Source: Tubiluchus corallicola (lineage: Eukaryota > Priapulida > Priapulimorpha > Priapulimorphida > Tubiluchidae). Taken from it: 64,000 nucleotides of DNA. Below the pieces are notes generated by a model. It searched no databases, was not told where the DNA came from, and saw nothing but the letters and a program-made list of their open reading frames with translations. Positions 21,213-32,497 of the stretch are shown one piece after another. Each line of letters begins with the position of its first letter. The first letter of the stretch is position 1. The DNA is taken from NCBI GenBank assembly GCA_030141605.1, contig JAQGDQ010000407.1:59374-123373 (forward strand), given 5' to 3'. The position numbers were made by a program, and so were the translations under genes.

Positions 21213-21743
21213 CATCATCATACTCATCTTCGTCGTCGTCGACATCATCACTAATTATGATTATCTATCGCCGTTACTCACAAGAACATATATTTTAATT
21301 TCAATTTACTCACAAGCTTGATTACGAGGTGATTGCAAAACATTACATATGTTACAACATGAAATAAATAAATGAATAGTTTAAATAATAAATAAAACAA
21401 GAACGGGTTGGTTTTTGAAGTTTTTTCACTTTTTAACTTGAAAAATATTTTGGCTATATTATGTATATACGACTTCAAAAACCAATTAGCTCTTGTGTAT
21501 CTACTATATCTACTATTAGCTCTAATATATATTTCTTACATTATATATGTTTCTTGTATTATTGGGAAATTTCTCCTTAATTTTCACACGGAGTTTGGTA
21601 AAAGTAAAAGAATAATCTTATGAATTTCTAACAATATGAATAACCAATAGATAATCAAACTATCAATAACCAATAATCAATAGACAGTTCGAAGATAGAC
21701 ATGCAAAAAAACTGATTTCAGTAGAATTTTTTCATCTACTTAC
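20698..21743 (-). other. Intron of gene B, carrying a CAT/CGT array
   Basis: 1,046 bp. GTAAGT donor at 21743 and TTTCAG acceptor at 20698. The intron position (one base before the ATG) is the same as in gene A, and the intron sequence is unrelated. Confidence 0.75.
20917..21252. repeat. Compound CAT/CGT trinucleotide microsatellite
   Basis: About 335 bp of mixed CAT, CGT and CTT triplets with repeated higher-order blocks (ATACTCATCTTCGTCGTCGT recurs at least three times). It lies within the gene B intron. Confidence 0.9.
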
Positions 21744-21802
21744 CTGAACTGAAACTCAGTTGTGTGATGTACAAGGTTCCTGCAATGTTAAGCGACTGGC
21801 AA
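21744..21802 (-). other. Noncoding first exon (5' leader) of gene B
   Basis: The leader starts about 30 bases after the TATA-like box and ends at CAGTTCAG before the GTAAGT donor. Its first 25 bases are conserved with the gene A leader. Bases GCTTAACATTGCAGGA (21793-21778) are complementary to the gene's 3' UTR. Confidence 0.7.
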
Positions 21803-21823
21803 CGAAGCAATCCCAACTTTCAT

Positions 21824-21832
21824 CTTTTATAT
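21824..21832 (-). promoter_or_regulatory. TATA-like box of gene B
   Basis: ATATAAAAG on the minus strand, 30 bases before the conserved leader block; same geometry as gene A. Confidence 0.7.
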
Positions 21833-21849
21833 CAAAAACCTGGCCTTGA

Positions 21850-24140
21850 ATCAATTCATCTAAAATATTGCCTTTGCCCACACCCTTTCAACTCTTTTGA
21901 CACGGGTTAGAAATACTCCAATAACTCGCCTCTTTTATAAAAATTTGAAAGCGATAAAGTGGGAATAATCAAGGTGGGTGTAGAGAAGAACCAGTAATAA
22001 CAACCTTTAGACTAAAAATTTGACTCACGCGCGATTTGTGGCAAATACACGAAGCACTTGACAGGAAAGATTAAGCCAGAGAAATCATTTTGAGTTATTA
22101 TAAGTTTATATTTATAAATATATTTATATTATATTTATAAATGTGCATATCAGTATAGTTTTTCTATGATTATTGCGTAGCGAGTTAAAAAAAACTTGAC
22201 TAGTATAGGTTTTCACTTAGATAGTATAATTTATAGGTGTATAGTAGGCATAGTTATTTAGCAGAAAATTACCAAACCCAACCAGTCATTTATTTTAGCT
22301 TGCGTGTTGCACAGTACTTGTGTATATGTATGTGTGTGTGTGTGTGCGTGTGCGTGCGTGTGTTTGTTTGTATGTATGTATGTATGTATGTATGTATGTA
22401 TGTATGTATGTATGTATGTATGTATGTATGTATGTATGTATGTATGTATGTATGTATGTATGTATGTATGTATGTATGTATGTATGTATGTATGTATGTA
22501 TGTATGTATGTATGTATATATATATATATGCGTGTGCGTGTAGTTATATGTCACTTCAGACATATATTATAACATCAACAAGTGTAACAGGAAAATCAAT
22601 TTAAATAAGAAAAAAATTAGGCCTACTTAGGAAACACAGTAGGACCAAATATATTAGTTTTCATCATTACGATCGCTCTGTCATCAACATTATCATCATC
22701 GTCGCCGTCACCATTGTTAATCACTACATTGTCACCATAGACATCACCACCATCGCCATCATCGCTAACATCATAATCATTGTGACAATTGTCCTCATTA
22801 TCGTCATTACCATTACATTACCCCTTATTATCATCTTCGTTGCCGATACCAGAAGCGTTATTATTTGCTTATAAGGAATAATAAATTACAGTTTTAATTT
22901 TCTCTGTATTTTTACGTTTGATTTATTATCTGTATTCATCATGTATATTTTACATTTGACGCCTCAGAGCCACAATCGCCTCCCACGGATATTCCATGAG
23001 TTCACATCTCATTAACAATCTCTTAGATTTAATTTCTCGATATCTTGAACTTTTTAAAATAGGTAAACAGCCGAACGAAAACTACCCATTAAAACAGTCA
23101 TGCAAGGCTGGCCGTCTGCACCATCAAATTTGCTTCCTCGCGTAGTAATTATAACTGGTGCAAATTTTTTAGTTATTAAACTAAACTAACTAACTACATT
23201 TATAGAAATTTGGCTAATTCGAATATAGATCATAACATTTGTTGGAAACACTTTAATATTTTTGTAAGCATATATTTTACTTCATTGCTACCTGATATAT
23301 GCAGTTGTTCACTGATTAGGTAATTTGTAGTGCTTAATTGAAAATATGTACTCATAACAGAACAAGATAGTGTTTGTCAAAAAGAAACAATGTTAAATAA
23401 AATGGCGTTTTGGTCATGATTTAGTGAGGAATTACCAGAAAAAACTGTTATAAGTTTAGATTGAGTGTATATATCTAACGCAAATAAATTTCCTTGACAT
23501 AATTGTAACAGTCTGCTTTCACAGTTCACTCTACTCATTTTACACAAACGGCAATCGAGCAATACAAACAGCATTTTTATCTCTGAAGTACTTTAATATT
23601 TTTATCTCTGCTACTTTACATGATAATGAATGTACTCAAAAGTTAAACTTGTTTCTTTGCTTCTTAGTTTCAAGAACCTGGAAATTTACAGTGTGAAAAG
23701 GCAGTGATAGAGAATAAAATTTAATTGAATAAACATAAACATAAATACAAAAAAATACATAAATGCATTGTTAGTCTCGAGTAATTCTCGAAAAAAATAT
23801 ATTACCAACAAAAATTAGTTTGTGAGAAAGATCAAAAAATTAGTAGTGTTGAGTTTAAGTACAACTGACTTCAGTATATCAGAAGAAACTTGCACCCAAT
23901 TAGGTTAGAAAGCAAACAGCCTAAGTATGTTTGCATAAATTGTATGCACTTAAGTAATTTTCTTACTTCTTTTTACTCTCAATTTACTTTTTTCCACAAA
24001 ATACCATTTAATCAGCACCTTGAATACATTTGTTGCCTGAGCCGGAACTCTTTTCAGTTTTTGCAGGCTGTTAAAGCGGGTGATGTTGCTGGTGCAGGTG
24101 CTTATGCTGTTAATAATAACGACGATGAGGCGACGACGGT
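21850..24140. other. Intergenic, microsatellite-rich
   Basis: No gene is supported. It includes the TGTA array (22366-22530) and a degenerate CAT/CGTC stretch (22680-22830). All long frames here are translations of repeats. Confidence 0.5.
22366..22530. repeat. (TGTA)n tetranucleotide microsatellite
   Basis: About 37 uninterrupted TGTA units, preceded by a GT/GC-rich run (22327-22365) and followed by a TA run and GCGTGTGCGTGT. Confidence 0.95.
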
Positions 24141-24142
24141 GA

Positions 24143-24304
<162 letters not shown>

Positions 24305-24309
24305 CGATG

Positions 24310-25090
24310 TTATGATGATAATTAACCAAGCACTTAGATATTATTAAAAATGAATTAATTAGCTAATGAACTTGTTGATAAATAATCATAATTAATAATT
24401 AATTAATTAATTATTAATTAATTATTTGACGAACTCATCGGTTAATTATTATGAACCGTCCGCCTCATTAACTTACTTGTGATAGTTCGGCTTGCAGTAA
24501 ACACCGCACATGAGTAACGGTAATTTACTGCTAGAAATGTTTGCCCTTGCCGAGAGCTATAAAGATTAAAGAGCCTGAGATAATCCCTAAGACACGACAT
24601 TCTACTGATAACGTCTTAATGAAAAATACCAACTGCATCACGTCAAAAGTTTCCATCTGAATTAACTCAGAAGTAGCGGCACTTATCAGCGCAGCTTTAT
24701 TACCTGTTATTTCAGAAAAACTCGTTAAACCACCTTTGTTGACCTCCAGCAGTGGTGATACCGATCATGACGGTGGTGATGTCGGCGACAGAGACGTCAG
24801 CTTGCGTAGCTTCCATCCACAATGTAATTATGTTTCACGAAAATTAAAGGATTAAACCGAACAGAAATTCGTGCAGCGTATTATAGGTAATCCGAGAAAT
24901 GTATTACGCAAGAGTTAACTATATCCGCAATTATTGTAATTTAATTCTGTTTTTAACAAATGCATTATGCAGATACATTTTTACTATTGCTGGAACATAA
25001 TTACATTTATTGCCTTAATAATGGAAATTTTCACGTTTTGTGCGATCCTATGCTATCTGTTTGTTATCTATTCCTTTTTAATGGCGTAGA
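24310..25090. other. Intergenic, no gene seen
   Basis: It contains a self-complementary AATTAATT run near 24388-24425. Nothing else is recognisable. Confidence 0.5.
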
Positions 25091-25093
25091 TAT

Positions 25094-25095
<2 letters not shown>

Positions 25096-25132
<37 letters not shown>

Positions 25133-25250
25133 CGACGACGACGACGACGACGACGATAATGATGATGATGATACGGGGGAAGAGGAGGAAGAGGAGAAGA
25201 AGTAAGAGGAAGAGGAGGAAAACGGCGACGACGATGATGACGATGATGGT
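25096..25250. repeat. (GAT)n/(GAC)n and purine-rich GGA array
   Basis: GAT triplets change to GAC triplets (25132-25155), back to GAT, then to a GAGGAA-rich purine tract and GACGAT again. Confidence 0.9.
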
Positions 25251-25825
25251 AATGGCGATATCCACATACTTCAAACACACTCGCAGGATTATCAATTACG
25301 GCCACAAAGGGCCATCAATCCAGACATGAAACCTCACTGATCTTTAATTAACTAAGAACGGGTAAGTTTTCGATACTTAGTCGCTAACATATTATAAGTA
25401 AACATTTAAAAGATTATTATGAAGAAAATGTGGTGGATAACTGATATTTAAGTCGAGCAGTAACAAATTGCCGCCTTGTCATCCGTTATTAGAGAACGCC
25501 AAGCAGATAATAATTATTAACGATTCCGTAATTAACTGAAATTAACAGCTCAAGCGTTTTCATGCCGCATTTTCCATAAATTTCACAGTTAAATTTTAGA
25601 TGTGAAAACACCAAAGCTGCTAATGACTGAGCTTAATGGTTAAAATTTCTTCACTGTCACTATGAAACAGCGATTAATCGAAATTGGCTTCCAACAGAAA
25701 TATTAATAGCTTCTTCCCAAAGGTCACATTAATCAAGAAACTATAATTGCCTGTAAGATTTTTTTCTGAAACAGGAAATCATCTCTGATGAAAATGATAA
25801 CATTGGGGGATTATCGTGTTTTTGC

Positions 25826-26530
25826 TTTTGCTTAAAAGACAAGAAAAGAGGTACCTGAAATAGGTTTCAGAAAAATCGCTTTAAAAAATTATATTACGTT
25901 ACAGCAATTTTATGCATATGTCGTATTCGCGTTGAAAGAAATTTTGTTTGTTTTCATTTAAATCTCCCGCAATACTGTTCCGACGGCGCCATTACATGAC
26001 GTCACTACGCAAACGTAAATAAGGGGAAGAAAAGGCAATGTTAAATTATGACCCAGAAAACTTTCCGTGCAAATCTATATTACTTAACTTTACTTAGCCA
26101 TAAATCTATAGACTTGTGTAACTAGAAACAATAATTTAAGATGTTTGTGCCCATTGGTAAAATGTCGATGACTCACCCTCCAGGGTGCACCACTCACTAG
26201 CCAAAAAACGTATTTTTACTCTTATTGACAAGATCAGTAATTTAAAATTTTAATTAGTTAGCAACATGCATGCTACGAATGCTCTGATTATTTTCTCAGA
26301 CTTTACTCAGTGTACTTAAACTTGTTTCAAACGACCTACCGTCAAAATGGCTGTGCCTAACAGTTATCGCGAGAGTTTAAACTTACACGGTTTATACAGC
26401 GTTACGGCCGGTGAAAGCCCTGTAGCAAAAAGTAGGTACCTAAGTGGTATAAAATTTCGAGGCGAATTTTTTAAGCTTTATGTAAGTGGAGGGTTTTCTT
26501 GTGCAAGTCTGCAAACGTGAACTGCACCTG
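25826..26530 (+). mobile_element. Dispersed 0.7-kb element, copy 1
   Basis: This stretch matches 39125-39850 read in reverse complement over its whole length, with scattered substitutions and small indels. Shared blocks include AAATCTCCCGCAATACT, GCAAATCTATATTACTTA, CACCCTCCAGGGTGCACCA, CTCTGATTATTTT and ATACAGCG. No coding capacity is seen. The ends carry a weak inverted match (GACAAGAAAA at the left, GCACAAGAAAA inverted at the right), suggesting a non-autonomous DNA transposon. The boundaries are approximate. Confidence 0.7.
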
Positions 26531-27570
26531 GTGCGTTCAAAGGCAGTGCAATGTTTATAATGACAATAGGTCTATAGCACACAGGAGGAAATTTCGCACA
26601 GCTGGACTGGCGGAAGAAGGTTCCCCCCCCCAAAAAAAAAAACTTTCTGAGTTACCCTAGCCTGATTTGAGTGATTTCGGGACAAGTGCAACCACAGTCC
26701 ATATAATTAATTATACAAGATGTACTTGTTTATAATTTCGGGAAACTGTATGTTTTCATAGAGTAACTTTGAGCACAGATTTAGTTTTGAAAAATACAGT
26801 AAAACATAAGTATAAACACCTAATGTTTAAAGCTCTTGAATGCTTTGCAGTGCATACTAAGCTGGTAAGTTACTTCTACACTAGTAATACTGCACCCGTC
26901 GGTTAATGGATTCAGCCGGTTAATTGGGTCAAAACACTTTCATTTTACAGTGAGTCTATTAAGCGACGCCTACTGTTTGTGAAAATGACCGCTATTATTA
27001 AAAAAAATATTGGTGATGGTTTAGTTTTTCTTTGCAAGCATGTCTGCATAACCTTATACGCACATTGATAAATTTGTTTACTCAAAAGTGTAAAAGAACT
27101 GAGCCGCGAGCCCCGTTATTTGTCATCCAGTCTACATATGTTGGCCGAGACAATTTCGATATTCCGGATAATCGAGCTCCTACTGTGCTGAAAAAATTGT
27201 TTGTGAAAAAATAAAATCACTCTACTTGCTTCAAAAGTTACGATGCCCAAAGGCTTCTTCAAAATTATAAAATTTAATGCATTTCGCAGCTCACAACATG
27301 AACTGTGCACAAAGGAGCGACAAACTATGTTACACATATCACAATGATATTAGATTACTAATTATCATCTCCCTTTGTCGCAAACGACAGTAGGCGCTGC
27401 GTTTTCTTGGGCAAATGATCAAGTGTTTTGCATTTCTACCGTTCCGACTTTTCGGCGCACTTGATCACAGTGCCGCCCTCTGGAAAGTCCCCTCATCTCC
27501 CCTCCCAAGCTACGTCGCTGACTCTAGCTTCTCATGCGTAATATTCAGAACTTTTGCTAGTGAAACTGGT

Positions 27571-27790
27571 ATTATAATAAAATTGAGTTAGCCTCAGCGT
27601 AATGTTAAAATAACAACACTGTTCAAGACAAATGCGTCCAGTGCATACTAAAAAAACTAAAGTGCAAACTATGTTCATTATATTGTATATAGTTTGCACT
27701 TTAGTTTTTTTAGTATGCACTGGACGCATTTGTCTTGAACAGTGTTGTTATTTTAACATTACGCTGAGGCTAACTCAATTTTATTATAAT
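27571..27790. repeat. Perfect 220-bp palindrome (102-bp arms, 16-bp spacer)
   Basis: Bases 27571-27672 are the exact reverse complement of 27689-27790, with spacer 27673-27688. Because of the symmetry both strands give the same open frame beginning MRPVHTKKTKVQT, which is a by-product. No flanking duplication is obvious. It is consistent with a recent foldback element or an inverted duplication. Confidence 0.9.
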
Positions 27791-27829
27791 GAGGGAACCG
27801 TTTTTATGACAAATAAAGAATTAATATAT

Positions 27830-29200
27830 AATATATATATATATATATATTAACGTCATGGCTAGCATCAATGTAGTTGTATCGGTCACCGTACACAATC
27901 GAATATCATCATGAAAACGAAAGCATAGTTTCACCATTCATTAAAGACATAAGTTGAGTTGAGCAAACAGATTTCAGTGGATCCAAATCGATAATCAAAA
28001 AGCGACAAAATTTGGCATTTGTCTGCCATGTGTGGTAGGGCCTAATCTACACAGAAATGCATGAGCAACCAAACATTCATTATTTAGCCATCACGTCACT
28101 TAATACTAAATTTGGTTGCAGGTAAACGGTTTTGGTTTTCATTCTGTCGCTCCCAATTCTTATTGACATTGAGGGTTTGCCTTTGACGTCTAAGGCTGTT
28201 GGAACATTGGCAATACTAAGGGAAATATAAAATATATCTCCAGTTAAGCCTATATACCTAATGAAGAACGAAGCTAATGGTTCTTTTTATTTAACTTTTC
28301 AAGATTAACATCAGATATGTATATAGAAGATTGATAAATCAGGTTTAGGTGGCTGGCCAGTCAGTCAGGCAGCCAACCAAACTACCTACATTGATCGAAA
28401 TTGATATCAAGTGAGCCTATTTATCTTACAGCCTGCATATAAAAATTATCCTCTAGAACCACGCAGATCTTATTTAAAGAAGTGAAATTCACCCCTATAT
28501 TAGGAGGTTATTTTAGTTTCTGATTAAAAATTATCCTGAGCAATATAATTTAAAATGACATTAATTACTGTTACAAAGTTGATTTCAAAAATGGGCCAAT
28601 TACATTTGGATATAATATGATGTGAGAGAGATATTGTTCGCAGCAGCAGCCAGGCTCTATCAATAATCGCAGTAAAATTAGTGTTAAACCTGTCCGCTAG
28701 ATGGTGTTGCGACATTGAAATAGTACTACTTTACTCCATTGAAATAGGCTAAATTAGAAAAGTTGGTACTTATTAGTGCCTTAAATGACTGAAAATTAAT
28801 TTGTGATAAATTAATACGCTGCTGGTTATACGCACTTGTTATTTCTTCCAGACTCACTGTCAATGCCTACGTACTTTTTTAATAAAATTGTTTGCATTCC
28901 ACTGTGTATCGTGCGTCTATTTCAAAAACTTGTAATTATATAACGTGTTTTTATGGTGAATGGTAGTTTAGTTGAGTTGGCCGCTTTTGTTGTTCTTGAT
29001 TGCGACATTTTAATGAGTTTAATAACTTCCAATCCAACTTTTCTTTGATATTTTGTGCAATCCTTAGGCATTGTATAGAATGCACAAAACGGCTTAGTCA
29101 AAATTACTGTAAGATTAAACGAGGAGTTCAAGTAAACAACTAATATTGGTTTAATGGTGTCCTAAAAAAAACTTTACAGAAAAAAATATAAGTGAGTCGC
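27830..29200. other. Intergenic, no gene seen
   Basis: It starts with an AT microsatellite (27832-27850). No domain or splice pattern is recognised in the rest. Confidence 0.45.
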
Positions 29201-29204
29201 AATC

Positions 29205-29470
29205 ATATAATACGGGCCGAGTTTTCCAGGGGGGTGGGCCACTTTTGCCCGAAAAATACAGCGCCAACCCAAAAAAGTCCGGAGTCGGAAATTGCTTCAT
29301 GATCCTGACCACATGATCAAAAAATGCACGGATTTCGGACACTTTTCCATTTATGAAAAATATTATTTTTTCAGTGCCTAAAAAATTTTGTGATTGCCCG
29401 AAAAAATGTGTTTCCCGGATTCCGGGAAAGCTGCAACCCCCCCCCCCCCCCCCCCCAGCTCGTACAATGG
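29205..29470. mobile_element. Probable MITE with poly(C) end
   Basis: One end reads ATACGGGCCGAGTTTTCCAG followed by a G-run. The other, inverted, reads GTACGAGCTGGGGG with a 22-base C-run (29437-29458 on the + strand). The inside repeats TTGCCCGAAAAA. The similar inverted ends suggest a small DNA transposon. The target duplication is not clear. Confidence 0.4.
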
Positions 29471-30041
29471 TATGGTAGCAATAAGTAAATAATATGGACG
29501 TGGAGTATAGAGTAATTAGGGGTAATATATTATTGATTTACTGTTAGAACAACCACAACATCGTGAGCCATAAGCAATCAGCTATGAGACTACTTTTTAG
29601 CATTTTTCTATTTTAATCACAAAGTAGTTTATTATGCCTTCCTGCATCCTGTATGAAATACAACTAGAATAGTAGCATTAATGTCCTTAGATCCTGCACG
29701 TATTTTTCTCGGTTAAAGATTTCCATAAGAAAATCAGATTAGGTGTTTACTGTTGATATGGATCGGCTTTTTCGAAATAATAATTAGACTGTAAATCGTT
29801 GGTGCAGATCCATTGATGCATTAGAATGAAAGCTGCACCAGCAAAGTAACTAATTGTATATAAATGATATTATACATTGGTTTCCTAACTTTCGTCAAGG
29901 TGATTATATTCACAGTTTAATGTAAATAGTAGGCTTATAATCATTTTTTGTTTGCGTTTTACATAACTTTTAGCAGTTATAAAATCAATAATAATCTCAT
30001 TTTCCCGCACGGAGTCTCAAAAACAATGTTGCTTGCGACTT

Positions 30042-30173
30042 TTTTGTTAACTGCAAACAAAATAATTATTAGTGACTTGAAGCCATTTTGTTAACTGCAA
30101 ATAAAATAATTATTAGTGATTTGAAGCCATTTTGTTAACTGCAAATAAAATAATTATTAGTGATTTGAAGCCA
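30042..30173. repeat. 44-bp tandem repeat, three copies
   Basis: Units start at 30042, 30086 and 30130 (TTTTGTTAACTGCAAA...TGAAGCCA). The second and third are identical; the first differs at two bases. It ends 20 bases before the candidate exon at 30194. Confidence 0.9.
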
Positions 30174-30193
30174 AAAACTTGTTGATCCTATAG

Positions 30194-30299
30194 ATGGCTC
30201 AGCCGTTCAAACTGCTCTCCTGTGGCTTTGCTCTAGTGCGTCAGCTCGCTGCCCGAGTCGCCAGGCCCTCGTCATCCCTTTCAGTTCTCTCCGAAACAA
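30194..30299 (+). CDS. Candidate alternative first coding exon of gene C (mitochondrial-presequence-like)
   Basis: An ATG opens 35 codons (MAQPFKLLSCGFALVRQLAA, then RVARPSSSLSVLSET) in unusually GC-rich sequence and ends at a GTATGT donor (30300) with one base left over. That phase fits the acceptor at 33315 of the repeat exon. The peptide is rich in Arg, Ser, Ala and Leu and has only one acidic residue, which resembles a mitochondrial targeting signal. The exon could instead belong to another transcript, or the frame may be chance. There is no direct evidence of joining. Confidence 0.35.
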
Positions 30300-31488
30300 G
30301 TATGTCAACATTCCGCAAATGGTGGTATTCAGTTGAGAGTAATGTCTGCGTTTCGTTTTCGTTTTTAACAACATTTTCCACAAGATTCTCTTGACCGCTT
30401 AGGTACAGATATAACACAGATGATCAGACAGTTAACTAACACTATTTCGGTAAGATCAGTTTAAAGCTTATATTGCATTCGATTGCAGCTAGTCTAATTA
30501 CGTAAACTAGCGTCGAAAGTGAAATAATGAAAATGCCATACCGCAGGTAGCCTACTTGAGTACCATTTTAATTTGATTAGGATCTGTATGTTTAGTTATC
30601 TACTAAAACCTTTTATTTCTATGGAGAGTACGTTATAACTACTGTAATCGCAAAGATTTGTGAATTCATTTGATCAGTGGACCAGTATTGCATATTTTTT
30701 AAGTAAGATAGACGAAAATTTGATGTGCCAATTAAGATGTAGTGCAAAAAGTTTTTCTTGCTCATCTACTCGGTGGCACATGGAGTAGGTCAGCAAACAC
30801 ACAAAAATATGTTTTCATTCTAAAGGTACATTTTATGACAGATATTATGAGAGTGATTTCTTGCATCACTCCTTCCTGAACTCTTCATACAAACACCTTG
30901 AGGCCAGTAATCTGGATGTGGAATAATAATGAAAGTTAATTATAGCAAAATGCTTAGAAGTGAGTATGAACATAATGGTGTTTCATGCTAACAAGAGGGC
31001 AAGGATTTTATCTGAAGAAAGATTATTGTGCTGCTGCTTAGATCGTAAAGTAAACTAAACTAAACATCATCTGAATAAGTATGAGCTCTTGCTAATTTCT
31101 TATGACCCTGTGACTCTGAAAGTGGTTCGATGTTTTCCATTTCCTTATTCAAGTAGCAGCAAAATTGAAAATCTTGAGAGTTCCATCGCTGCATTAAAAA
31201 TAAGATTCTCAATATGAGTTCTCAATATAATATTTAGTTGTTGTACCAGAAGTGAGTTTATCATGCCGGCAAGCTGATTGAAAGCTGACTTTAAGACATT
31301 TGATGCTGTACTTTAGTTGGCTTTGGTGGGTTCCATGAAAAAAATTGTTAAAATGCACAGAATTCAAAGTATCATGGCATTGCAAAAAAGAAAGCATCTT
31401 GAATATTGACTACAGATAAAGAATTCTAAAAATTGCTGCTCAGTAATTGCGGAGTTGCAGAGTAAATTTAGTGTTTTCAGAGTACATA

Positions 31489-31640
31489 GATACATAGATA
31501 GATAGATCATTTATTGTGCATACATGGTTGAATACAGTAATTACATACAAGAGCTAATGAAAACAAGCCAAATGCGAGGACAACGTATTACCATGGGGTC
31601 CTTTACACGTCGAAGATATTTATGATTTAAATTCGACATT
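31489..31640 (-). mobile_element. Possible LINE 3' tail
   Basis: ATAGATAGATAG followed by TCATTTATTGTGCATACATG resembles the antisense of LINE 3' ends with a simple-repeat tail. No coding part is attached. Weak. Confidence 0.3.
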
Positions 31641-32497
31641 TTTGTACAGGTTTGTGTTTGGTGTAAACTCCTCAAGTAAAAATGTGAACTGCATAAAATT
31701 GCAAATGTATGTGCTATCTGATTTTCATGGTAGTTGCATACAAAGTATTTTTAAGCAAATTACTTGCATTAAATCTGAATTAATTTACTGGTACTAATTC
31801 TGAAACATTATAACATCATCCAAGCTTTTCACAAAAAGATAATAATGGATTGTTTTAAATTTTATGAGCTCCCAAAATAACATATGTTATTTTGATGGAC
31901 TATAATCAATATGTCATGCAGATAATTTGAATTTTATTAATTTATGTGACTCAAATGATACAACTCAAGATTTGTCAGTTTTTGACCTGCGTTTGCACAA
32001 CTGCACATCTCGAATGACTTAAAACAAGATACATTTATCTGTAAACTTGTGGAAAGTTCATTTCAATGCAGTTAATGGTGGAACAGTGATTCTTCATAAT
32101 CAGATCGATTTCGAATGATTTGTTAAATCTTTATCATATTTGCTCATGGGATATTCATAGCTGGTAGCTAGGGATTGTGATTTACACTCAGTTTAGGCTT
32201 ATAATATTTAAAATCATGTAGAAAACGCATTTTTGGTCAGAGTAAAAAGCAAAATCTCCTTAACAATAATTTTTACATGTAAACCTAGAAATCTGGTAGT
32301 AAAGTAACACTCTTAGACTGAGGCTTAATTTCTACTTGATTAATGAACATTGGCTTGTTTGTGAGTACCACTTCAGGGCAGGTATGTACATTTTCGTTAC
32401 CTGTTACCTATTTTTCCTGTTTAGGTAACCTTGAACATAGGCTAGGAAATACAGTAAACATACGGATCAAGTGTGACCTGTAAGGGGCTTGGAAATC

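Noticed and set aside
22237-22604. Frames of repeated YVCM or IHTY
   Set aside because: They are translations of the TGTA microsatellite on both strands.
27532-27853. Two identical frames on opposite strands (MRPVHTKK...)
   Set aside because: Consequence of the perfect palindrome.
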